This document shows, one piece after another, positions 1-9,500 of a stretch of 41,641 nucleotides of DNA. Where the stretch lies: contig JAUIMA010000003.1 of assembly GCA_030432675.1 (NCBI GenBank), forward strand, positions 1-41,641, given 5' to 3'. Under the pieces are notes generated by a model. The model ran no database searches and was not told the origin of the DNA. It was given only the letters and a program-made list of their open reading frames with translations. Numbering within the stretch: position 1 is the stretch's first letter; every line of letters begins with the position of its first letter. The position numbers and the translations under genes are program-made. This DNA is from Candidatus Hydrogenedentota bacterium (lineage in GTDB: Bacteria; Hydrogenedentota; Hydrogenedentia; Hydrogenedentales; JAEUWI01).

Positions 1-2
1 CT

Positions 3-425
3 TATATTGCCGCCATTCCGACCCGCCCCGATGGTGAACCCTTCGGGTACAATCCCATTGAAGGGACCATCTACGAGAACAATAAGGGGCCGTCTACCGC
101 AGATTACCTCTTAATGGAAGACATCAAAGTCGCCATTAACAATTTCGGACATGCGACGGGACTTTATCCCCGCACACTCGACGACCTTTACCCCAATTAC
201 ATGCCGATCTTGCCCCGAACATCCACCGGGGCGCCCTTCGGATATGACAATCAAAACGGGGCCCTGACCCATCCGAGTGAAGGCCTGCAATATGCTTCGG
301 AGACGGTGGCCGAAGGCGGAGAGAGTGGCTCGGTCAAACCGGTAAATGCCCTGGGCTCTCTCGACAAGAGCGACCTGAAAGATTCCAACAGCCTGAACAA
401 CGCCCTGGATCGCATCGGCTACTAA
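3..425 (+). CDS. Type II secretion/pseudopilin-like protein, C-terminal fragment (5' end outside window)
   Basis: Frame is open from position 3 through the listed ORF 114-425. Encodes '...YIAAIPTRPDGEPFGYNP...DLYPNYMPILPRTSTGAPFGYDNQNG', the Y-[IL]-P..-P-G.PFGY pattern typical of GspG-like C-termini, present twice. Confidence 0.6.
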   Translation, partial: YIAAIPTRPDGEPFGYNPIEGTIYENNKGPSTADYLLMEDIKVAINNFGHATGLYPRTLDDLYPNYMPILPRTSTGAPFGYDNQNGALTHPSEGLQYASETVAEGGESGSVKPVNALGSLDKSDLKDSNSLNNALDRIGY

Positions 426-459
426 CGTCGCGCCCTTTCGATCCCGTTCAATGGTAATA

Positions 460-494
460 CGTCCCTCAAGCTCCCTCAGCGTGCTTGGGGGACG
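460..494. terminator. Stem-loop between convergent genes (possible terminator, weak U-tract)
   Basis: CGTCCCTCAAG (460-470) pairs with CTTGGGGGACG (484-494), 11 bp with one G-T wobble. No clear T-run on either side. Confidence 0.35.
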
Positions 495-526
495 CGTTGT
501 GTCTGGGGCGGGAAAAGCGCGGGCAC

Positions 527-1615
527 CTACTCCACTTCCGTGTCGCTTACATACACATCCGCGGGTACCGGCTCCTCCAGGCTCATCACAAAAGGACATT
601 TCTCCTGCAGTTCCCGGGCCTCCAACTGGGCACGAAAATTCGCACGCAAGGACCCGCGTAGCAGCGATTCCCGGATGGCCTCCAATTCCCGATCATAGGC
701 GTGTTCTTCACCATCTTCCTCGTCCTCATCCTCCTCGGGGAAACCGGCCATCTCCATGAGCTGATAGGCCAGGGAGTTAAGCTCCGATTCTTCATGAACG
801 AAGAATACCCGGCCCTGCTTTCGATCCCACTCCAGGGCGGTCCAACCGGATTGCTCGAGGAAGGCCACCCGCAACGCTTTTTGCCGCTGTTCCTGCAGTT
901 CACTATCGCCAAAAAGCCAGACCCGACGGGACCGAACGTAGGCGAAAAACAGCGTGGAAAACGCATCGACGGACGGTGTAGCGCGGTCGGCGGGGGCTAC
1001 AAGTGCTTCGGCGGCCGCAAGCACATCGGGGGCATCCATATCTTTGCAACAAGCAACCGGGGCGTTTCGGGCATTCTCCACCATCAAATCCGGCACCCCA
1101 TTAGTTGCCGCGAAGAAGGTCTCATCCGACTTCTGCCCGAACACATCCAATACACAGTCCGCTTCATAGTCATAGACCAGGGCCCAGAGACGCTTGTCGG
1201 AATGGCAAAACACGGAGAGCGAGAAATCATCCACCTGCTCCACCTGAAAACTCCCGACGCCGACGAAGCCCAACGCGCCGAGAGCCTCCCGGTAGCCAAT
1301 GGCCTCTCGGGGGTGGTGCAATTTCGCCTGCGCTGCGGGCAGGAGAATCATATCGTCGTCCAGCAAGGCAAAGGGCCCATAGGCTGTCGCTATCCCTCCC
1401 ATGGCTTCCCCGAGCTGCTTAAAAAACTTTCTGAACTTCCATTTAACGAAATACCAGAGTGCTGCCGCGAGAATAATCAGCGCGAGTAAGGCACCGCCCA
1501 CCACCTTGGGCCACAGCAGCAGGGGCGCCAGCAACACGGCCCACACGATAAGGCGAATCGTCCACTTTCGGAGGGGTGATATAGGCGCGCGGGGCGAAGA
1601 ATCATCGTCGGACAT
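527..1615 (-). CDS. Hypothetical membrane-anchored protein with acidic cytoplasmic region
   Basis: Listed ORF 527-1720; start trimmed to 'MSDDDSSPRAP' (ATG at 1615), preceded by GGGAG. Two hydrophobic stretches (RLIVWAVLLAPLLLW, GGALLALIILAAALWYFV) near the N-terminus. Confidence 0.75.
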   Translation of the reverse strand: MSDDDSSPRAPISPLRKWTIRLIVWAVLLAPLLLWPKVVGGALLALIILAAALWYFVKWKFRKFFKQLGEAMGGIATAYGPFALLDDDMILLPAAQAKLHHPREAIGYREALGALGFVGVGSFQVEQVDDFSLSVFCHSDKRLWALVYDYEADCVLDVFGQKSDETFFAATNGVPDLMVENARNAPVACCKDMDAPDVLAAAEALVAPADRATPSVDAFSTLFFAYVRSRRVWLFGDSELQEQRQKALRVAFLEQSGWTALEWDRKQGRVFFVHEESELNSLAYQLMEMAGFPEEDEDEEDGEEHAYDRELEAIRESLLRGSLRANFRAQLEARELQEKCPFVMSLEEPVPADVYVSDTEVE

Positions 1616-1842
1616 GACAGGTAACTCCCAATTTGTGATTCCATGCGTCAGGGGGGACACTATGCCAAATTTTGTTGCTGCCCGCAAGCGCCCATGGCGC
1701 CCATAGGATTCTATTTCCATTCGCGTTATAATGGGAAGATAGCAAGGACCTGAGGCATCTGTGGAGGCTCTTCCAGGCAGGACCCCCTCCCGCCGATAAG
1801 CGTCCGCAGTCCATCAACCCAGAACGAGAGGAGTCTTCCTTC

Positions 1843-3441
1843 ATGACGGCACAACTTGGTCAATCCGACGGCGAGCGCTGGAAACGATTGGGCGATATGC
1901 TATTGGATGCGGGCCTTATTACCAGCGGTCAATTGGCAGAGAGCCTCGCGGAAAAAGAGCGTTCCAAGTGCTTTCTCGGGCAAGCGCTGGTCAAGCTGGG
2001 CTATCTGTCGCAAGACGAACTTATTTCCTTCCTGGTGAAACAATGTAAAATCCCCCACATCAATCTGAATGACTACGCCATCGATCCCCAGATTGTGCGG
2101 ACCCTTCCCAACGATCTTTGCCTCCGTTACAAGCTCATCGCCATCGATCAACTCGGCAAGATCCTCACCGTCTGCATGGTCAACCCCCTGGATATCGATG
2201 CCTTGGAGCATGCCCGGGATGCCTGCCCAGCGCTGAAAATCAAGCCCATCCTCTGCACACCCGAGCATTTTGAAAGCGTCGCGAAGCGATTTTTGGTGCA
2301 CCGCGATGAGCCGTCGGAAGACGCGGCACCCAAAGCACCGGACATGTCCCTGGCTTCACTGGGCCTCAGCAGCACGGCCCCGGTGGTCGCATCGGTGGTT
2401 TCCCGCCCCTCGGCGCCAGGTGCCCCGGAGACGCCTATTGAGACGGCGGCCGTATCGCAAGAAACCTTCTCCGCCATCGTGCGGGACGTACTTGGAGAGT
2501 TGTTAAACACCTTCCAGGGCCCGGTTCAGGGGCAGCCCGAGTCGGCAGAACAGATCTGGTCCTCGACAGAAAGTCAGTCTGCCCAGTTTTCCTTCACCCT
2601 GGACCTGGGAGGTGAACTCTGTTATGTCAGCCCTTCGGTAACCGGAATCATGGGCTATCCGGCACAAGAATTTCAGCAGCAATTCGTCCATCTGTTTACG
2701 GACCACCCGGCCAACTCCAAATTACGACAGGCAATCCGGCTGAGCCTCTCCGGCCACCAGCGAAGCCCCATCGAAGCGGAGTTTTTTGCAAAAGACGGAT
2801 CCATGCGAACGCTCATGATCGCGCTGATTCCGGTGTTCGATGGCACCAAGAAACTGGTCGCCGTACAGGGAGTTGCCCGCGATGTTACCCGGCGTGCTGC
2901 GACCGAACAGTCGCTATACTACGCCGCTACACACGATACCCTGACCGGCCTCTTGAATCGGCGCAGTTTCATCACCCGTCTGGAGGAGGCCATTCAACAC
3001 GCACGCCGCTACGGCACCCCGGTGAGTATTGCCATCGTGGACATAGACGATTTCACCCAAATCAATGAGACGTATGGCCATCAGGAGGGGGACGCCATCT
3101 TACGGCACGTGGGACAAACCCTGAAGCAGTCACTCCGGAGCGAGGACATCGTTGCCCACTCAGGGGGCGACGAATTCTGCATTCTCATGCCCCAGGTCGC
3201 ACCGGAGCAAGCGCAGAACGGGATTCGGCGCTATGTCGATGCGATCACCCAGGCCAATTTTTCGACTTCAGGTGGTGAAGCCCTATCCCTCACCGTCACC
3301 GCAGGCTTTTCGACGGTGGCAGAAGGGGCAGAACAATACGAAATGCTATTGGAGACGGCCCGTAGCCTCGTTCGGCGTGGCAAAGAGGCCGGAGGCAATC
3401 GGGTGGTCGTTGGTGAAGAGAGCCCTGCTGCCGAGACCTGA
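1843..3441 (+). CDS. MshEN (GspE_N)-PAS-GGDEF diguanylate cyclase
   Basis: N-terminus RLGDMLLDAGLITSGQLAESLAEK-5aa-FLGQALVKLGYLSQDELISFLVKQ fits the tandem MshEN motif. PAS-like 'LGGELCYVSPSVTGIMGYPAQEF'. GGDEF motif 'HSGGDEFCILMP' with RxxD I-site 'RSED' five residues upstream. Confidence 0.9.
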   Translation: MTAQLGQSDGERWKRLGDMLLDAGLITSGQLAESLAEKERSKCFLGQALVKLGYLSQDELISFLVKQCKIPHINLNDYAIDPQIVRTLPNDLCLRYKLIAIDQLGKILTVCMVNPLDIDALEHARDACPALKIKPILCTPEHFESVAKRFLVHRDEPSEDAAPKAPDMSLASLGLSSTAPVVASVVSRPSAPGAPETPIETAAVSQETFSAIVRDVLGELLNTFQGPVQGQPESAEQIWSSTESQSAQFSFTLDLGGELCYVSPSVTGIMGYPAQEFQQQFVHLFTDHPANSKLRQAIRLSLSGHQRSPIEAEFFAKDGSMRTLMIALIPVFDGTKKLVAVQGVARDVTRRAATEQSLYYAATHDTLTGLLNRRSFITRLEEAIQHARRYGTPVSIAIVDIDDFTQINETYGHQEGDAILRHVGQTLKQSLRSEDIVAHSGGDEFCILMPQVAPEQAQNGIRRYVDAITQANFSTSGGEALSLTVTAGFSTVAEGAEQYEMLLETARSLVRRGKEAGGNRVVVGEESPAAET

Positions 3442-3577
3442 TACGGATGTTCCGCAACCAAGCCCGGCACGAAAGAGGCTTACGGGGAGCGCACCCGCCC
3501 TGTGACTTACCATCTGGAATGCAAAGCGGCAATTTTCCTGCCATTTCGTCACATAACGTCACATCGGCGGCGAAAAC

Positions 3578-3607
3578 TTGACATCTACAGGGCGCATTTC
3601 CTACAAT
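3578..3607 (+). promoter_or_regulatory. Sigma70-type promoter for the sigma-54 activator gene
   Basis: TTGACA (3578-3583), 18-nt spacer, TACAAT (3602-3607), about 43 nt before the ATG at 3650. Confidence 0.7.
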
Positions 3608-3649
3608 TTGGTCACTTCAAACCCAACCAATGGATGGATTTGCCCCCCA

Positions 3650-5200
3650 ATGACAACAACGACCCCCAAAGTGAAGAGCAAGATTTCGGAACTCTCACTT
3701 TTATTCGAGATTAGCCGCATCCTTGACCGAAGTATGGACCTCCGCGACGAGCTTGGTCCCGTGCTCAAAGCAATTGCTAAACACACCGGCATGCTGCGCG
3801 GCACCATCACCTTGGTCAACCGTGAAAACGGAGAACTATTTATTGAGGCGGCCCACGGCCTGTCCGGTCGTGAATTAGAGCGGGGCCACTATAAGCCCGG
3901 CGAAGGCGTCGTCGGCAAAGTCGTCCAGACGGGCCGTCCCGTCGTCGTGCCACGCATTTCGGAAGAACCCCTCTTCCTGAACCGCACGAAGGCCCGTGAA
4001 AATGCGAGCCGAGATGATATCTCCTATGTCTGCGTCCCTATTAAAATGGAAACGCAGGTAATCGGGGCGCTCAGTGCCGACCGACTCTTCTCGGAGGAAG
4101 ATTCCCTCGACGAAGAGTTGCGACTCATGACCATCATCGCCTCCATGGTGGCCCAGGCGGTTCGCCTGCGGCAGGAGCATCAGGACGAGCGCAATCGGCT
4201 CCTGAAAGAAAACAGTCGCCTTCAAAACGCACTCCAGGAACGATTCCGCCCCGCAAATATCATTGGGCGATCCGGATCGATGCAGGAAGTTTTCGACCTC
4301 ATTGCCCAGGTGGCCCAAAGTGATGCGACGGTGCTGGTGCGCGGCGAAAGTGGCGTGGGTAAAGAACTCGTCGCCCATGCCATCCACTACAACAGCCAAC
4401 GTGCCGCTAAACCATTTATCCGGGTGAACTGTGCCGCACTCCCCGACTCGGTCATCGAAAGTGAGCTCTTCGGCCATGAGAAAGGCGCATTTACGGGTGC
4501 GACCCAAATGCGTCAGGGCCGTTTCGAGCTGGCCCATGGCGGCACTATCTTCCTGGATGAAATCGGTGACCTGGCCCCCCAGACCCAGGTGCGGCTACTC
4601 CGTATTCTCCAAGAACGGGAATTTGAACGGGTGGGCGGACAAGAGACGTTGAAGGTGGATGTGCGGGTTATTGCGGCGACAAACCGCCACCTGGAGTCCA
4701 TGATCACGGACGAGAGTTTCCGTCAGGACCTCTATTATCGACTTAATGTGTTCCCCATTCACATTCCCCCGCTCAAAGAGCGGCGCACCGATATCCTGGA
4801 ACTTGCCAACTTCTTCGTAGAGAAATACAGTAAAGGCAATCACAAATACGTCCGCCGCATTTCGACCCCCGCCATCGATATGTTGATGAGCTACCACTGG
4901 CCGGGCAATGTACGTGAGTTGGAAAATTGCATCGAGCGTGCCGTACTCCTTACCAATGACGACGTAGTCCACGGGCATCATCTCCCCCCCACGCTCCAAA
5001 CCGCCGAAGCGTCCAACACGCCCATCAAGGGCACGCTGGAGGAGTGTCTGGAGCGGGTCGAACGGGAACTCATCGTAGAGGCCCTCAAGGTCGCCAAAGG
5101 CAATAAAGCCAAGGCGGCCCGGGAGCTGGGCATCACCGAACGCCTGATGGGATTGCGGGTCAACAAGTACACCATCAACACCCGTGAGTTTCGCGCCTGA
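3650..5200 (+). CDS. GAF-AAA+-Fis sigma-54-dependent transcriptional activator, NifA-like
   Basis: Start placed at [11 protein letters not shown] because upstream codons overlap the promoter. GAF domain ([30 protein letters not shown]), Walker [38 protein letters not shown]-terminal Fis-type [26 protein letters not shown]. Confidence 0.92.
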   Translation: MTTTTPKVKSKISELSLLFEISRILDRSMDLRDELGPVLKAIAKHTGMLRGTITLVNRENGELFIEAAHGLSGRELERGHYKPGEGVVGKVVQTGRPVVVPRISEEPLFLNRTKARENASRDDISYVCVPIKMETQVIGALSADRLFSEEDSLDEELRLMTIIASMVAQAVRLRQEHQDERNRLLKENSRLQNALQERFRPANIIGRSGSMQEVFDLIAQVAQSDATVLVRGESGVGKELVAHAIHYNSQRAAKPFIRVNCAALPDSVIESELFGHEKGAFTGATQMRQGRFELAHGGTIFLDEIGDLAPQTQVRLLRILQEREFERVGGQETLKVDVRVIAATNRHLESMITDESFRQDLYYRLNVFPIHIPPLKERRTDILELANFFVEKYSKGNHKYVRRISTPAIDMLMSYHWPGNVRELENCIERAVLLTNDDVVHGHHLPPTLQTAEASNTPIKGTLEECLERVERELIVEALKVAKGNKAKAARELGITERLMGLRVNKYTINTREFRA

Positions 5201-5321
5201 TCCGCCCGGTTCCGTTGCAGGAAAGGCTGCTCGCGAGCACGCGTAACGTCAAGGTAGTCGGCGTTCCCGTGGACGGCCCCCCATATCTGGTGGTTTCCGT
5301 CGCTTTACCCCCTGTAAAGAC

Positions 5322-5350
5322 TTGACAAGCCGTCTACACTCTAGTAAACT
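5322..5350 (+). promoter_or_regulatory. Sigma70-type promoter with palindrome overlapping the -10
   Basis: TTGACA (5322-5327), 17-nt spacer, TAAACT (5345-5350); GTAAAC-t-GTTTAC at 5344-5356. Confidence 0.65.
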
Positions 5351-5410
5351 GTTTACAAAAGTAGTAGCTTTGTGGTTTGTTGCGCAGCAGAAACCACCTC
5401 AACTGAAAGC

Positions 5411-5623
5411 ATGCGGAGAACCCGACTCGTGAAACACCTCAAAAAAATCAGCCAAGTGCAACCCGCCCCGGCCGACGCCGTTCAGGATTTCCTTTGCTTT
5501 GCCGCAGAAGCCTTGAATGCTTTTCTTTCGGTTATTGGGGGAACGCTTCCGATCACGACCTACGTGGAAGACAAGTGCATCATTCCCGTGGCGAATGATT
5601 CAGGCGGCGACACAACCGCATAA
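5411..5623 (+). CDS. Short hypothetical protein (about 70 aa)
   Basis: In-frame ATG inside the listed ORF 5372-5623, just downstream of a strong promoter. No recognised domain. Confidence 0.35.
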   Translation: MRRTRLVKHLKKISQVQPAPADAVQDFLCFAAEALNAFLSVIGGTLPITTYVEDKCIIPVANDSGGDTTA

Positions 5624-5712
5624 CGTATTACCGTTACTCCCGCACTGCGCGCCACTATTTCATACAAAGTACTGTATGACAGGTGGTTACGCACCATGCG
5701 GGGGGAAGATTG

Positions 5713-5741
5713 TTGACAGAATGCGCCCCTTAGCGCATAAT
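5713..5741 (+). promoter_or_regulatory. Sigma70-type promoter upstream of the lipoprotein genes
   Basis: TTGACA (5713-5718), 17-nt spacer, CATAAT (5736-5741). Spacer contains ATGCGC-N6-GCGCAT. Confidence 0.7.
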
Positions 5742-5842
5742 ACAATCACTGGAATTCCGGCGTCCGCGCGTGACGTCTTTCTGTTGTTTTGCACCACAGT
5801 ACTCAGACCTATCAGTGCGACCGTGACCAGAAGGTGGTTATC

Positions 5843-6466
5843 ATGATCCGACAACACTTAGCAAAAATGTTTCTGCCCACGCTGATCGTGGCTCTCGCGG
5901 CCACTCTCTCCGGCTGCCCTGGGGGTAACATTGTCTACTTTCAGGATGCCGCCCTGGAATCAGCGGTCCGCGCAAGCATCGGTAAACCGCTCGGTTTTCT
6001 GACCACCACGGACGTGTTGGCCATTACCGAGGTGGACGCATCCGGACTGAACATTCAAAACCTGGATGGCATAGAGTCCCTGCGCAACCTGACCGTGCTG
6101 AATCTGCGCAGCAATGGCGTGCGCACTATCACCCCACTGGAAAATCTGGTAAATCTCCGGGTATTGGATTTGGGCGACAACAACGTTGCCCAGATAACGG
6201 CCATTTCCGGATTGTTCCTCTTAGAAGAATTGACCCTCTCTGGTGCGCAAATGGATATTGTTGACTGGTCTCCCCTGTCTGCCAATGCGACCAATGGTGG
6301 TTTGGGCAATGGGGACATTGTGGTCCTCCCTACCAACACGACCCTGGATTCCGATGGGAACGTGCTGAACTATTGGGAAGACGACTATCTGACCTTGCTC
6401 AACCTGGGCGTTTCCGTACTCTTTGACGAGATGGGAACGACGGACACCAAAACCGCATCGAACTGA
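5843..6466 (+). CDS. Leucine-rich-repeat lipoprotein
   Basis: Signal peptide with lipobox 'ALAATLSGC'. SDS22-type LRR units: 'LDGIESLRNLTVLNLRSNGVRTITPLENLVNLRVLDLGDNNVAQITAISGL'. Confidence 0.85.
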   Translation: MIRQHLAKMFLPTLIVALAATLSGCPGGNIVYFQDAALESAVRASIGKPLGFLTTTDVLAITEVDASGLNIQNLDGIESLRNLTVLNLRSNGVRTITPLENLVNLRVLDLGDNNVAQITAISGLFLLEELTLSGAQMDIVDWSPLSANATNGGLGNGDIVVLPTNTTLDSDGNVLNYWEDDYLTLLNLGVSVLFDEMGTTDTKTASN

Positions 6467-6549
6467 TCCACACGACACGAGCGTGACACGGTGGCGCGGC
6501 CCGCATGCACAACTTGCGAATCATTAAACGGTAGACTGAGGTAGGCACT

Positions 6550-9500
6550 ATGGCTGAATGGAAATCGCGTGTTGGTCAACTGGCGCTACTGCTGGCGGCA
6601 ACCATAATCTCCGGCTGCCCGGTTTCAGTTGTTACGGCCCCTCAACTGAATGCTTCCCCCGCGGCCACGGACTTCGGCACCACCCAAACCACACGCGATC
6701 TCGCCCTGGAGAACACGGGCGGCGGCACGTTGGAATGGACGGCTCAGGAAGTGACACGGGTAGACGTAGATTCTCCCTGGGTCGCTGCAGACGTCCCCTG
6801 GCTTACCTTGAGTGTCGCCTCCGGTGCCATCACGACCGATCTTGACCACATCACCCTGATGGCCTCCCGCACCGGTCTTTCCTCTGGCCTCTACACCAAT
6901 ACGGGCGTTCAGATAACCAGTAACGGCGGCACGGTCACGGTGCCCGTTTCGCTTACCGTGGAAGCCCAGCTACAGGTAACCCCGCAGCGCCTCGCGCTTT
7001 CCGCCACAGAGACGTCGGGCACCTTCTCTGTGGTTAACAATGGCACCACACCGCTTTCATGGACCATTTCCTATCTCACTGACCCAAATGACCGCAACTC
7101 CACCGGCACACTGCCCAGCGGATTTACCGTCAATCCGGCCAGTGGCACGAATCAATCACTTGCAAGCACCTCCATCAACGTCACCTTCCCTGCCGGCACG
7201 GATGATTTCGCGTTGCTGGTAGACTCAGCCTCCGGCCAGGAAGTGGTCACCTTTTCGGTGGGCTCAGCACTGACCCAACTGCTCGTCAGCCCCACAACAC
7301 TGACGCTCTCCATTGCGAGCAATTCGGAAACGACGACTGAGCAGCCGGCCTCGACCTTACGCCTCGAAAACGTGGGCAACCTTCCGGTCTCCTGGACCAT
7401 TGACCTTTCAGAGCGCATTAACCCCAACGCCTCACCGCCCCTTTCCGCCGATCCGATTCTTGGCACGACCCAGATTGGAAGCACCTCAGAAATCGCCGTT
7501 CGCGTAACGGACCCCGATACCATCATTCAGGGAGACGGCATCTACGAACTTGCGGTTCGTGTAGGCGACTCATTCCAGACCGTGCCGATTATTGTCGACG
7601 TACTCCCCCTACCGGAAATCACGTTGGCGCTGCCACCCGAAACGGAATTTCTCCAGCCCCCCGTGGTAGAGACCGACCTCCTGGACTTTGGCGATGATCT
7701 GGTGCAGGACCAGTTTTTCGTGGTCAACACGGGGAGCCGCGATTCCGAGCTCTTCTTCCAGGTAACCTATGACGAGCAGGGTCAGGACAACGCCCTGATT
7801 GCGGCGATAACCCCACTCCGTGGCAATACCAACGGTTCAGACCGCGACTATTATCTCTTTGACCAACAGGTCTATACGGATGGCGTACCGGTTTCAGTCA
7901 CCATCAATCGCAACAACCTGGTCGAAGATCTCGAAACCCGTCTTATCACCGTGCGCGCCTTTGAGAGCAACAACTTCGTCTCCCAATTGACGGCCGTTGC
8001 GGAAAAGACCATCGAGATTCGCGTTGCGAAACCGCCTTATACCATTACCGGTGCCACGAACCGTGCACGGGCACCCAGCATGCTTCGCTTCGTCTTCAGT
8101 AACCGGGACGAATTGGGCCAGGTCATTCCCCTTCAGAGCGAAGCCGACCGCGAGCGGGTTGCTTACGAGATTTTCGAAAACGAAATTGCCCTCGATCTCA
8201 ATGAAACCAGTCAGTTCCTGACTTTTGACTACCGTGGAAACGTGGTGCTAATCCTCGACTTCACCGGCAGTATGTACAACGCAGGCACGACGGGCCCCAA
8301 TCCCCTTCAGCCCGGCGATGCGGTCGCACTGATGCGCGAAGCCGCCAAGGCCTTCATTGACGACCTCCCCCCCAACTTCAATCTTCAGATCATGTATCAC
8401 ACCGATCGCGTCCCCGAAGAACGCATTATCCAGCGCTTTACGAATGACCGCACCCAGCTTAAGGACGCTCTGGACCGCTTCACCGTCTCTCCCGCACTAT
8501 TCGGTGACTCCGACATTGTAGAAACACTGGAGATGGCCATTGACTCGCTGGTGGCGGAAGACCCGGCCGGCACGCTGCCCTTTGACGATGCGGACGTCCG
8601 CGCAGTCGTATTCATTACCGATGGCAAAGAGACGGTTTCGGGCAACACCGTGACCGGCGTGGATGGCCTTGCCGAAGAATCCCGGACCCGGCTCTATCCC
8701 GTTGCCTACAGCCCCAACGGCGATCCGGCCCCCCTTGCTGACCTGATTGTCTCGGCCGAGTCTTCGGGTGGTTACCTCTACACCGCAGGTAGCGTGCGCA
8801 ATCTCTCCACGGTATTTGGCACCCGGAGTTCCATGGAAGTTCTGGCAACGACCAGTGCCATCCCCAATACGGCTGCATTCACCATTCGGAACGTAGGCAC
8901 GTCGGCCTTCACCTACGAAATTACGCCCGACGACTCCCCATGGCTAGGCACCGTCAGCCTGCCCGAAGGGAACGTGAATGGCGGCGCGAGCCAGGCCATC
9001 ACCTTGACCTTGGATCCCACCGGTATCGACGCCAACACACGGCTTCGTGCGACGGTCAATGTTATTGCATCCAATGGCGATGAAGCCGAAGTCGTGGTGC
9101 ACTTCCTTACCACCAACGCTGCCGCCACCAACATCGAAACTACGGTGCGCGATGAAACGGGCACCATCTGGGAAGAACTCAACAACCAATCGGTGCTCAC
9201 CTATACCACCCCGAAGGAAGTCGACTTTCAGTACTTGCTCTCCGGCACCTATCGTCTCCCCGACGATACGATTATTGAAGGCCCCTTCCAACGCAATGCC
9301 GTCTTCACCTTGGGCGACCCCCGCATTGGACAGGTCTCCCTGCGCTCGGCCGGCATCGTAGAAGACTTGAGCACTGTAGACCCCGAACAACGCTTTCGGG
9401 CTGAAGTCTATGTGTATGCCGACTACGTGCCGCGGAACATTCGCTCTTTCTCCTTCCGCTTCATGCCGCAAGCTGCAACGGACCTCAGCGCCGCCAATCA

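Noticed and set aside
701-1489. 262-aa plus-strand ORF opposite the membrane protein 527-1615
   Set aside because: The minus-strand reading has TM helices, SD and a sensible composition; the plus-strand reading does not.
1727-1732. TATAAT upstream of the MshEN-PAS-GGDEF gene as a promoter
   Set aside because: No acceptable -35 hexamer at 16-19 nt spacing (TAGGAT at best), so not listed as a promoter.
3578-3649. N-terminal extension of the sigma-54 activator ORF (TTG at 3578)
   Set aside because: The TTG is the first codon of a TTGACA -35 box with TACAAT downstream, so the extension is promoter and leader sequence.
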